NCBI GenBank assembly: GCA_025331445.1
Contig: JAIWNE010000001.1
Coordinates: 682,001-746,000, forward strand
From: Blakeslea trispora
Lineage: Eukaryota; Mucoromycota; Mucoromycetes; Mucorales; Choanephoraceae
Reading direction: 5' to 3'
DNA length: 64,000 nt
The position numbers were made by a program, and so were the translations under genes. Of this stretch, positions 51,442 through 62,379 are shown one piece after another; positions within the stretch are counted from its first letter, which is position 1; each line of letters opens with the position of its first letter. A model generated the notes under the pieces. That model saw only the letters and a list, made by a program, of their open reading frames with translations. It did not search any database and was not told where the DNA came from.

Positions 51442-53298
51442 TTATCTAATGAGATGAGATTGGGCATAAGTTCACATTCAAAGATCCTATGTTATAAGGA
51501 AAAATAACCAGAGAAGAAAAAAAAAAACCTCAAGAAAGCCTCCTTTTTTTTGAGTCTGCTTATCCTTTACCTCAATATGAGTGTTTTCTTCCTCTTGTTG
51601 ACTATTTATGGGAAGGAGAGAAAACCTTGTACACAGATAGGAATATGAGTTGTGTATATTAAAAGAAAGAATTCTTAAAATGTCACCTCTTTTTTTTTTT
51701 TTTTTTTTTGCTTAAGTATACACAGCTGTGTGTGTGTAAAGAAAAAAATAAGCGTAACCGAGTGAGCCAAGGCTGCACTGGCCAATAAGCAAGGAGCGCG
51801 TGACGTGATTTTACTTTGCCCAGTGGAGTTTGATTTTTTTAGTAAGTTAAGCGGATTTACCTTTGTGTTTGTCTTGCTTTATTTGCATGTCGATCAAATT
51901 GTGCATCATATAGTTCCTCTTTTTTTTTGTTTCTTATGCTTGTAGACCCAAATAAATCAACAAATGCCCTAAAAAAATCAGAATTATTTTTTTTTCTCGA
52001 AAAAAGCAAAAGACATGTTGAAGCCATTCAACGAATAGTCTGGATGAAAAAAGTATGTCTAGCTGAACTCAATAAAATGATATGCTGCTTGTCAGTTTGA
52101 GCTGTATATCTCTTGATGTTTATCTGGATAGCAATTCATGGATGAGTTTATTTTTTGTGCTCTGGCAAAGTTCTTCAGACTCGGGAGGCAGTTGAACTCT
52201 ATAACTATATTGGTTGGTGAAAGTTAGGTTAGATAGTCTCCTTCTCATCAACTACAGCAATACTACAAAGAAAAAAGAAAAAGACCCAGAACGAGTCCTT
52301 AAATCTCTTCTTGTTGTTCCTTCAATGCATCAAATAAAACTCGAATAATCGTTTGAAAGTTTGTAGGCGATGTCAAGCTCATTAAGGTAAAGAAGCGACT
52401 GATTGGAGAAAGACTCCATTAGACCAGTCTTTTCTCTGATGAACTTTTGTATCTTTCTGATAGAATCGAGCAAGACACTTTTTTTGGTTTATTTTTAAAA
52501 GCAATCTGAACTACAAAAAGTTAAATCTCAATGCGTATCATTAAAATACCGCGTGCAATAAAAAGAAAATGAAATAAAATGTTTCAACTATACAAATTGA
52601 ACGATGCATTTACAGTCTGTCTTCTCACTCGTTTTTTAATCAAAAATCATCGAAGCAGCACTTGTATTTGTTCTTTTATATATATATACAGAAGCTTAAG
52701 AGCAAAGGTTTCAGAATCTCATATTGCTTAATGTGCTGTCATACTCACGACCTTTCACTTGTTCTTCAAATTTCCTTTTTCTCCTTCCTCAATCTAGACT
52801 TTTTTTTTTTCTTTCTCAGTCGCTTCTGTTTTTCTCTCTTAAAGATGGCCTGATTCATATAAGCAAACTAGCTTGGAATACGTGAAATGTACTATCTCTC
52901 TGTCATTGCAGTAACAGTCGCTTTTTTTTCTTTTGTCAGACAAGAAATGAAAAGGATCTGCAGAAGAGTACAGAATTCAAAGCACTTGTGAGTAATTCTT
53001 AAAAAAAAAAAAAAGCCAAGGTCGAGTTTTCATTAATTGATGTAGAACAAGCAATATTAAATGAATTAAAAAAGAATGAGGCTTTGTGCCAAGTTTCTTT
53101 ATCTTGAACCTCATCCTTCTCAGCTTCTTTAGAATTGTTTGTAAAATCTACGACAAATTTGATCGCTACTATGCAAATAGGGAGGTAATGCGAGTGTCAG
53201 CAAACACAACTATTAAAAAAAAAAAAAGTAACAGAAAGAGCCAAAAACAAGTTGAGGAAACTGCCTCAACTTTAGTCATTTGTAATCGTAAACTTTTA
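51442..53298. other. Intergenic, NST1 promoter and beyond
   Basis: No gene seen. A T-run of 19 at 51691-51709 and many A/T runs are present. An open frame at 53086-53343 on the plus strand overlaps the 3' end of the next gene and lacks a domain. Confidence 0.4.
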
Positions 53299-53841
53299 TT
53301 AATAGCGATGTGCGTAAGGTTGTTGCTGTTGCGTTGCGCCTGAATATTCAGGCATCTTTTGGAAGCCATTATTATCGACAGGTATTGTTTCTGAAAAGCC
53401 ATGGCCTCCACCCGAAATATTTTGAACCATCGTCATTTGGTTGCGGTTATCTGCTGCCAATCTTGTGCGCATACCACGGATACTTCTAACCACATACCAT
53501 ATCAAAATGGCTACAACAAACAGGGCAATCACAATAATGAAAACGTATCTGTCATGTTGTCGAAGCCAGCTCTCATGATGAGGCTCTTGGTTGACGTTTC
53601 GATCGTTGAATCCATCAGTTGATACTTTAGGTGGTGGAGATGGAGTTGAGGTGGGAACGGCTGACGAGCTGATGATTGAGGCTACAACTGAACTAGTAGA
53701 CGATGGAATAATCGAGGCAGTAGTTAGATTGGTCACCGAGGCAGTGGATGAAACAATTGATGTAGGCTGATCTGAGATAGTAACTGATTGAGCAAGTACA
53801 GCTGAAAACAAAAAGAACACAGCTGCAAAATATTTGATCAT
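53299..53841 (-). CDS. Single-pass Ser/Thr-rich membrane protein, unknown function
   Basis: I do not recognise a family. The 180-residue single-exon product starts with a signal peptide (MIKYFAAVFFLFSAVLAQS). A lumenal or outer part of about 70 residues is almost all Ser, Thr, Val and Pro (IVSSTASVTNLTTASIIP), likely heavily O-glycosylated. One membrane helix follows (YVFIIVIALFVVAILIWYVV, about residues 98-117) and then a basic stop-transfer segment and a polar cytosolic tail ending QQQQPYAHRY. The layout is that of fungal wall-stress sensors such as Mid2 or Wsc, but there is no WSC Cys domain. The role as sensor or as a spacer is only a guess. The gene itself looks real. Confidence 0.75.
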   Translation of the reverse strand: MIKYFAAVFFLFSAVLAQSVTISDQPTSIVSSTASVTNLTTASIIPSSTSSVVASIISSSAVPTSTPSPPPKVSTDGFNDRNVNQEPHHESWLRQHDRYVFIIVIALFVVAILIWYVVRSIRGMRTRLAADNRNQMTMVQNISGGGHGFSETIPVDNNGFQKMPEYSGATQQQQPYAHRY

Positions 53842-54297
53842 CGCGAGTGCTGCTTTAAAGGTGTTACAAGAAAAATGAGAAAGACAGTGAAATGAGAGGG
53901 AGTAGTTAAATAGAAAGTATGGTTTAAGGAACGGAGTGGAACTTGTGCCGGAAAAAGAAAAAAAAAATAGAAAAAAGAAGGAAAGAAAGGAAGAGGAAGA
54001 GAAAAGAAAAAAAAAAGAAGAGAAAGAGAGAGAGACAGAGAGAGGAGAATCACTCTATTTCAGTAACAAGATAGTCGTCTACACGATTTTCATTGCCAAT
54101 TTGTTGCCCCTGTTAAAAGAGAGGAAAGTAGCGCGGGTCTTGGTGCTTCAAATCGTGATTGGCCTGTTAAAATTAGAGCCATATTAGATTCTTAATTAAG
54201 AGTGCTTTTTTTTTAGAGAAAAAAAGTAACATCTCTCACAAAGCACAATATGAATTCAGCTCACAAGTGCCTTGTTTTCGTCTGTTCAAATACTTGT
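53842..54297. promoter_or_regulatory. Promoter and leader of the 53841 gene
   Basis: A purine-rich tract at 53955-54050 (GAAA/GAGAG on the plus strand, CT-rich on the coding side) fits a transcribed leader. No gene is seen. Confidence 0.4.
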
Positions 54298-55577
54298 TTA
54301 TTGCTCGTTTTGAATGATATCATTCACTTCTTTTAGAGTGGGGACTGATGCACTCGAGCCCTCACGTTGAACAGCAAGTGATGAAGCTATATTAGCTTCC
54401 TTCAAAGCTATTTCTACTCTCTTGAATAGCTCTTCCTTTTCATTTCTCAAGAAACCAGCCAAGAAGAATCCCTAAGTACATTCAGTAAGTCAAAAGAAAG
54501 CCACACAAGCAAAGATTGAATACTTACAACAAAAGTGTCGCCAGCGCCTGTTGTATCTTTGACAGCAACCTTTCTACCAGCTAATCTATATTCTTGGTAT
54601 GTGTCCTCTTGTCGGAACTTAGCAACAACACCTTCTCCGCCCAAAGTGAGGATCACACCTTGCATATTTTTAAATGTTCTCAACAACTCGTTTGCTAGAT
54701 CAATGCCTTGCGATCCCACTTTGCTTTCGTGGTTTAGCTCATGAAGCAAAGCCTCGGCTTCGTGCTCATTTACGACCAAGATGGTTACTTTGTCAAAAGG
54801 AAACTCCTTCAAGATACCTTTAGTCAGAGGAGCGGGATTGAAAAGTACAGATAAGCCCTTTTCAGCTGCCAATGACATGATTTTACCGCCTTCACTAATT
54901 TCGTTCTGTTGAACAATCCAATCACCAGGTCCAAACGACTCGATCACTCCCTTGGCTTCTTCAGCTTTGTACGTATCATTGCTACCTGGATACAGAACAA
55001 TACAGTTGTCGCCTGTCTCTGTGCTGACCTGAATGATAGCACGACCATTTTTCTAGAAAAAAAAAAAGACATCATTAGTTGCTTAATAACATTACACTAT
55101 TTTGCCATACCACATCATCTCTTATGTTCACAAAAGACACATCTACACCGTTATTGTCTAGCAAGTCTCTGATCTATTGTTCTCTTTGTTAGTCTGAATG
55201 CTAGCTCTCTATCGATACAACTTACCCATTTTCCATCAGATCCAAAGTTGCCTGCATGATAAACGCGTCCACCTGCCTATATGTAAGAAAAGAAACAGAA
55301 ACTAAGTCGAGTTCTCTAAGAGCAAATACAAAGAGCAACTGCAAAAAATTACCTTGGCAATACCAACAGATTGATTTACACCTAAGCAGGTTATTTGTTT
55401 GTGTCAAACTACTTTGCATACGATTTTTTTTTCTTTTCAAGAAAAATCACACTTACCTTTTCCGCCTGCACGTACAACATACTGAGTAGATGACAACGTT
55501 TCTCCAGATTGACAGATATGAGGAACAGTGAAGGATTCATCAATATTAGAAGAACCGTAGTTGAGTATTCTAGCCAT
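54298..55577 (-). CDS. RBKS: Ribokinase, PfkB family
   Basis: Ribokinase phosphorylates D-ribose to ribose-5-phosphate. Exons are 55577-55457, 55381-55353, 55276-55226, 55173-55111, 55052-54528 and 54471-54298, giving 320 residues, a normal length. The substrate block NYGSSNIDESF and the first PfkB signature AGGKGVNQSVGIAKAGG (joined across two introns) are clear. The second signature is KDTTGAGDTFVG with catalytic Asp near residue 260. NPAPLT and VVNEHEAEAL also fit ribokinase over other sugar kinases. Exon 2 is only 29 nt and exon 3 is 51 nt, so simple gene finders could lose the conserved N terminus. Identification is strong. Confidence 0.93.
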
Positions 55578-55852
55578 GTTAGAAAGAAAGAAGAAAAGAA
55601 AGAAAGAAAACGAAAAGAAATCTCAATTAATTATGCAACTTTACGTAATTTATTCAGTTGGCCTCTGATGGTGAAAATGTTACAAATTTTGAATTGTTTT
55701 AAAACCTGGCCACTCCGAACAGAGCAAAGTTGCCAGAATAAGATACTTTAATTATTTTATTATTCTGGATGGTAACAGTATTTAAATGATATGATGAGGA
55801 TAAGTAAGATCTATACTACACAGGTTGGCTTTTCTTTTTGGCTTCACTGAAC

Positions 55853-56448
55853 TTAGTCAACAATGTTGACTTTGACGGTTTCAGTAGCAGTAATTTGACC
55901 ACGACGGAATTGAACCAATTCAACAAAATCGACAGCATATGATCCAGGCTTGGTGTTCTTGGGAATAGTCCATTTCTTGGTATAGGTGACATATTTGTCT
56001 TGCTTGGCTGCAACAGGACTATAAAATTGTAAAAAAAGCAAATTAGAATTTCTGTCCTAGCAATCCTGCTATTGAGTTACATACCAAGACTTGTGAATAA
56101 TGGCAACCTTTTGTTGCTTGGCATTACCAGTTCTCTTGTGGAAATTGATGTTCAACTTTAAAGCTTTACCGGCAGAAACATGGTCTGAACAATGCCAATA
56201 GAAAACATTAGTATTCATGTATTGCATATCTGATTTTGACTGTTGTTTTTCTAGTCTATTTTACCTTTGACAAGAGGCTGCATCACATATTTGACAGTCA
56301 AAGGTTTGCCAGCAACTAAATTCTGACCATTTTTGGGGAGTGCAATCTTGATGAACTGAAGTTGAGAGTATACACTAGCGTATGCTGATTGAATGAAAGT
56401 AAGGCATACGATGGCGAACAAGAATACTGCCTTTGTTGAAATGAACAT
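55853..56448 (-). CDS. Small secreted protein, Kre9/Knh1-like fold likely
   Basis: This is a 149-residue predicted secreted protein. Exons are 56448-56265, 56184-56085 and 56018-55853. A signal peptide ends near residue 24 (FAIVCLTFIQSAYAS). The mature part has alternating strands: IALPKNGQNLVAGKPLTVKY, then SAGKALKLNINFHKR, WTIPKNTKPGSYAVDFVE and TVKVNIVD. The opening matches the Kre9/Knh1-type beta-sandwich in a loose way; no anchor is seen. It is the third small secreted protein in the window, and not adjacent to the other two. An overlapping frame ending at 55816 is a shadow. Gene is likely real; the function is not known. Confidence 0.75.
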
Positions 56449-56560
56449 GCTGAAGATAAAAAAAAAAGAAAGTGAGGGTAAAAAAAAAAGAGAAAAGAAA
56501 AGAAAAAAAAAAAGAGAGAAAAAGGTGAAAAAAGAAGAAAAAGGGTACTACAAGCAGTTG

Positions 56561-56572
56561 ATTTATATATAA
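56561..56572 (-). promoter_or_regulatory. Candidate TATA box
   Basis: On the minus strand this reads TTATATATAAAT, about 115 bases upstream of the ATG at 56448, with a long pyrimidine-rich leader in between. Confidence 0.4.
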
Positions 56573-57632
56573 TACATTAGCGTATGCTACACAAGGCATA
56601 TTAGCCAATTTAAAAAAAGAGCTTCGTTCTCTGACTTCTTTTTGGTTGATTGTGTTGCACAGCTTTCATAAAAAGCAGGCAGATTAAGTAAACATAGTCT
56701 ATAAATAGCCCTCGGATACGTTGACACCACCAAAGCCCACTCGAGTTTTTTTTTCTAATATCTTCACATAGTTGCACGTTCTATTGTTCAGTTAGCCCAA
56801 AAAATACAAAGCTTATAATCTCGAAATTAGCAACAGGCATGGATTTCAAATGATTTGTGTGACAATCAACACATGTCTTTTTTTTTTTTTCTTTCGTCAG
56901 AAATTCTGCTTTCAAGAATACGCTTTCTGTAAAAATAAAATAAGCTGTAAACAATTTTGCAGCGAAACAGTTTTTTTCTTTCTTTCTTTCCATCTATAAA
57001 TAGGCAGCTTCTTTTTTTTTTCTTTGTCTTACGATACAATAGTATATTGTTATCTTTCTAGCTAATTCAAAAAATAGCAAGAAAATGATTTCTATGTGTT
57101 TTTAGAATGAACGTTGTACAATTTAGAAAAATAGCGTTGTATCTAAAAAAAGATAGTATCGCTCTTGAAGATGCTATCTCTATTCGTGAGTGCATCAATT
57201 AAGCGATCAAAACAAAAGAAGTAAATAACCTATAATGGCAAGATGCCAAAATCAACGTTATAGTCAAACACCATCATCATATATTAAGCTCTTTTTACTG
57301 ATGTTGCGCTTAATTAGCATATAGATAAAATATAAAAGGAGTACTAATCGCTTAGACTTTTAAAATAAAACACATTGTTCTCATTCATTTTGTTGTATAG
57401 AGCTACAATTTATGTGCCCTGGATTGTATACATATGTTATATAGCAGCTATTTATTTGACCATCCTATCACCAGATTGCAAAAAAATAATAAACAATAAT
57501 TATCCATTTATAGCAAGTTCGTATTAGCGCATACTTTACACTTAAAATGAATCAGCTTCAACAATTTGTTGTTCATTTCTAAATGATGTTAGTACCCGTA
57601 AGTTAGAAGATTCAAGCATTTGCTGTTGTTTA

Positions 57633-57658
57633 AGCTGGTTTCTTTTTGAAAACCAGCT
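57633..57658. repeat. Perfect 9-bp inverted repeat, 8-base loop
   Basis: AGCTGGTTT pairs exactly with AAACCAGCT across the loop CTTTTTGA. It stands in non-coding AT-rich DNA. Confidence 0.7.
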
Positions 57659-58992
57659 GAGGTCTGAGAAAAAATTGCTTACTGCTTTGGCCATTAAACC
57701 TAAAATAATAATGGCAAGAAGTCTTCGCTCCGAATAAAGTTTCCCTAAAGGCGGTCATAAAAGATCCTTTGAATCGAACATGTAATCAATGTGTCTGACA
57801 AGAAGTTGGTACATCTAATAAAAAGGATGCTCATTAACATAACATAAAACTCACAGTAAGCCAAGCTTAACAAACTAAATTGCGGAGGAACATTTTATGG
57901 TTTTGCACAACACAGCTGAAAGTTTATGCTTATTTAGGCAAAGACAAAGGAGTACCATTTTACCTTTGAAGTTATGAATTTCAAACAGCCTCATCGATTT
58001 ATTTCTTTTTGCATATCCAGTTTCTTTGTATCTTTCATTCAATTACTGATAAATTCATAGGAGCATAGAATTACTTTTAAAGCAGCAGTTTAATAGTAGA
58101 AATTGCTATATGATAACGAATGCATAGGCATAGCCGAAAGGCTCATATAGACTCTCTCAAAGCAGAGCCAGTTGAAATTTTCAAGGAAAAAAGGAAAGCT
58201 CTTGAAGTAAATGACAACGGGAAAAGAAACCCATATCTAGAGCGTCCTTCATACAGTGTTTGGTGAGACATCAAGCATTCTGGGTAATAAATGCGGCGTA
58301 TGCACATCGCCAATGGACTATAAGCTAATCTTTGATAATTCTTGTGCGAAAAAATAGAAACAACAACCATAAAGAAGAAAACCACATTATTTTTTTGGTT
58401 CTCAACTACGTTGACTTTTCTGCAATCCTTCGAATTTGAGCCACTTTGTCGAAGGGGATAATTTTTCAATATGATTTTTATTTTTCTATTTTTGATGTCT
58501 GTGCAACAATGCTTGGGCACAGCTTCAATGTACTTTCATATGCGAATAACCAGACGATGGCCTGTATGCAGCTTGATATATTCTTGCTTGTTTTCTTAAA
58601 GCAAGAGTATAGCTCATTTTAGTTTCTGCTTATTATAAAACCAAAGATCCTGATAGTCAGAAGAGCACCAGTAGCTAGTTTAATAATATATACATAAAAG
58701 GAAATCATATATTAATATATGAAGCGCACATTTTCTCCTTTTGAATTTGACTTAGTTGGTTCTTGACTCAATGGTATCCCTTTCTTGCTGTTTAGTTAGT
58801 TTAACACTCAGAAACTGTTGTATATTATGTTACTTTTATTGAAAGCCAAACAGGACCTTTAACGAATGGATAGCATAATGTGATCGACTTGCGCTTTCTA
58901 AGAGAAATACTATGATGCGTCTTAAGAACAGCTTTAGTTTTACTAGTCTTTCAACGCTTTAACTAGACGAGATGAAACGAAGCTCACGACAC

Positions 58993-60180
58993 TTAGAGCT
59001 TTAACAAGAGTTTACCAGTGGTCTTTCTACTTTCAATATCAATATGGGCTTGGCTGGCATCCTTCAAGTCGTACACTTTGTGGATATGCAATTTGATGAC
59101 TTTCTTCCTAAGGAGATCCAAAACCTCGCTCCACCATTTAACAAACTCCTCTCGAGTATCGACGTAAGCATTTAGACTAGGTCTCATTAGCTTCAGAGAC
59201 TTTGGAGTTAAGCTGCTCAAAGGAACAGGTGGTACAACACCAGTAGCATTACCAAAAGAAATCATAGTCCCCAAGCGACGTGTAACAGCAAGAGAGCCTT
59301 CAAACGTGTCTTTTCCTACACCATCCAAGACAGCATGACAACCCAGATTATTAGTAATTTCATTGACACGTTTGACTACATCTTCGCGAGTGTAAATAAT
59401 GGTATGAGTGGCTCCATTTTGACGCGCAAGCTCAGCTTTCTCTTCCGAACTAACAGTGCCAATTACAATAGCTCCAAGATGGTGTGCCATTTGACACAAC
59501 AACAAGCCTACACCTCCCGCTGCTGCATGTACCAAAATAATGTCTCCTTTCTTTACAGGGTAACCATCGCGTACCATAGTCCAAGCGGTTAAGCCTTGAA
59601 TACCTATAGCTGCGGCTTCTTCGTAGCTAATATCATCAGTTAATGCCTGGACGCTATCAGCATTGACATTGGTATATTCTGCATATGTAGAGCCTGATAG
59701 ATAGACAACTCGATCTCCCACCTTTAAATCCTTAACGTTGGAACCGATTTCGACCACTTCACCAGCACTAAAAAAAAAAAGTAAATTAAACGCGTCAATC
59801 TAGCATTGAAATTAGAATTAAAATTGGAGAAGCATATACCCTTCTCTGCCGAGTGTATAAGGAAGAGGAACTTTATAGAGCCCAGTTCTATGGTAGGTAT
59901 CGATATAGTTTATGCCAACAAAGTGGTTTTTGATAAGGACAGAATCATTGTTCACTTGAGGAACAGGAACATCTTCCTTATAAACCAGTTTATCAGCACC
60001 ACCATGCTCGTTGATAAAGACTGCGCGCATTGTATTTCTGGTAGACATGAATCTTGTTATATATGCTCCTGTGAAATGTCTTAAATTTCTAGAACGAAAA
60101 AAAAGCTGAGGGGAGACGTTTCGAAGAAGCATGTTAAAAGAAAGATGGAATTGTAATGACATAGGATTTGGATTTGTCAT
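58993..60180 (-). CDS. NADPH quinone oxidoreductase, zeta-crystallin type
   Basis: This is a zinc-free medium-chain dehydrogenase that reduces quinones with NADPH. Exons are 60180-59840 and 59767-58993, giving 371 residues. The core starts at MRAVFINEHGGADKL; the substrate domain has NYIDTYHRTGLY and the nucleotide fold has VHAAAGGVGLLLCQMAHHLGA (cofactor loop AAGGVG). Zinc ligands of the alcohol dehydrogenases are absent. The first ATG adds about 50 residues; an inner ATG (MLLRNVSPQLFFRSRNLRHF, from 60132) would give a basic, Ser/Arg-rich leader typical of mitochondrial import. A start at MSTRNTMRAVF would give the cytosolic form. Which start is used is open. The kinase stop lies about 200 bases upstream on the same strand. 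Confidence 0.9.
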
Positions 60181-60377
60181 GCTGCAGTCACAAATGGTGT
60201 GATGACCTGACTAAAATAAGGTTCTTGCTTTTACTACTCTATCATCAATTAGTGGCAATACAAAGAACATGATCGTGGGATGCTCAATAATAAGTAACGA
60301 CACATAGCAAAATACTTTAACAAAGTGGTTTTACCTAAATAAAGGTAGATGTTATGGTATTTATTATAATAAATAGA

Positions 60378-62379
60378 TTATTGATCATGCACGAGTGGTA
60401 CATTCTTTCTTCTGCCAAGCAGTGTAGCATTGTTGATATTTAATTCAAAGACAGGATTTGCCTTAGACTTTGGGTTGGCACCACGCTTTGATGGTGGAGC
60501 ATCTGTTTTTAGTCCACCAGCCAATTTTTTGATCAAAGTGTTGTTGATTTGCTTTTTTTCGTCTTTAAGTTGAGTACTATTTAATCTTTTTCCTAGAGAT
60601 TCTATTTGACGCTCATGATGCTTCTGCTTCTCATCGTCGTCCAAAGAAGACTCAGTAGAAGAGCTGGAACTATCATCTTCTTTCGTGGGTATAGAGTCAT
60701 CATCATCGTCATTATCGTCGTCATTATCATCGTCTGACATGGATGGGCCATTAAGCATGTGAAATCGTTCTGGCTGAGGTTGTGCAGCGCCATTTTGTGA
60801 TTGTCTGTGCTGCTGCAACAGCTTCTTATTCTCTTTTCGCTTAGCCCTCTCTTCTCCCATACGGTGTACTGCATAAGACACATCAAATGCTTCTTTCATA
60901 GAAGTAACACCAGAAATGAACGCGTCTTTTCGCTTATTAGAGTGAGGAATATTTTGTGGTGAAGAAGGAGTAGCTGGAATTGCTTCAGTTACGTCTAATG
61001 AAGGTATCGATGCTTTGGATATATCTTCTTTGGTTGCTTCTGGTGCTGAAGTAAGGCTTTCAGACAAAGGAGCTGCTGTGGAAATCGGTGTATCCTTTGA
61101 ATGTGTCAGCTGGAAAGGGATATCAAAAATCTTTCTTTCAATTACCTGTCTTAACATCCAAGGATGTGATAAGAATTGATCAATTGTGTATCGTTTTTTG
61201 GGATTGACATCCAATAAATGGCGTACCAAATGTTTTGCATCTACTGAGATATGATCCCACCATGGACTCAAAAATACATACTGTCCTTTGGCTACTTTTT
61301 GGGTAAGTGTAGCAATACTTTCATCATAAAACGGTGGGAAGCCACACAGCATTGTGTACAAAACACAACCTAAAGCCCACATATCCACAGATTTAGAGTA
61401 TCTCTCATCTCGTACAATTTCAGGTGCAGTGTATCCTACTGTTCCACAAGGGGTCATAGTCTGCTTGTCCCAGACCACCTTGGATAGGCCGAAATCAGCA
61501 ATCTTGACTTTACCGACTCCACCTCCCCCTAATCCATACACAAACTCCCCTTCGTCTTCCTTGGGTTCATCTTCGTCTTCGGGTTGCGTTGGCAAAGGAC
61601 TGGTTTTTCGTTCCATGAACGGAATAGACTCAAACAGAATATTCTCTGGTTTGATATCTCTATGAACAACGCCACGCTCTTCATGTAAATACCGGATACC
61701 CTCGGCTACTTGGCGGATACAATGGCGCGCAAGGTCTTCACTAAAATAAGTAAGTTGTACAATTTGATGAAATATTTCTCCTCCATTCATCAACTCGAGA
61801 ACCAAGAAATAATGCTAAAAAGGAATATATTAGTAATGCGCCATGAGAAGATTGAAATAAGATAACAATTTACATCAGTTGTTTCAATGAATGCAAGCAT
61901 TTTCACGATAGAAGAGTGATTCAAAGTACGCATAATTTGTACTTCTTTCAAAATGCTTGCTTTCTAAATATGTAATTTAGTCTCATATAATAAAATACAC
62001 ATTGTTAAAACCCATGATGATACCTGGATTTGATTCAATTCAAATTTTCTAACAATTTTTATAGCTACGTATTGGCCAGTTTTCTTATCCAGGGCTTTGT
62101 ATACATTAGAAAAAGCGCCTCTATACTCATTGATTAGGTCAGCATGTCGATCTACTGTCTACCCGTTTATGTCAATACATACTCGCCTAATTTCTCTAAA
62201 AGTTGATAGTGAGTCAGTCCCTCATAATTAGGTAATCTTGATTTTGCAATATTTTCTTCTTGCACTATGCGCTCGGCTGCCTTCTTTGTACTCGCTTTTC
62301 GTTGTTCTGAGTTGCCATTTGTTGCAAGCTTGTTATGACTGCTACGAAACAAGTTTTTTATTTGATTAAATACAGACAT
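60378..62379 (-). CDS. Srk1/Rck2-type CaMK-group protein kinase
   Basis: This Ser/Thr kinase resembles yeast Rck1/Rck2 and fission yeast Srk1, stress kinases activated by the Hog1/Sty1 MAP kinase. Exons are 62379-62183, 62120-62024, 61963-61874 and 61814-60378, giving 606 residues. The Gly loop LGEGAFSNVYKA is formed at the first splice; Lys 87 in VAIKIV, Asp 181 in HRDIKPEN and Asp 235 in ADFG are the catalytic set. The activation segment is KQTMTPCGTVGYTAPE. An acidic insert before the DFG (TQPEDEDEPKEDEGE, then YGLGGGGVGKVKI) is typical of this group. The C-terminal part is long, Ser/Thr and acid-rich, with KRMGEERAKRK-like helices expected for autoinhibition or MAP-kinase docking. Identification to subfamily is strong. 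Confidence 0.9.

Larger units (their letters stand above)
56449..58992. other. Gene-poor stretch with one perfect hairpin
   Basis: Apart from the TATA box and the hairpin listed separately, no gene is visible. The open frame at 58143-58520 has no domain. Confidence 0.4.
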
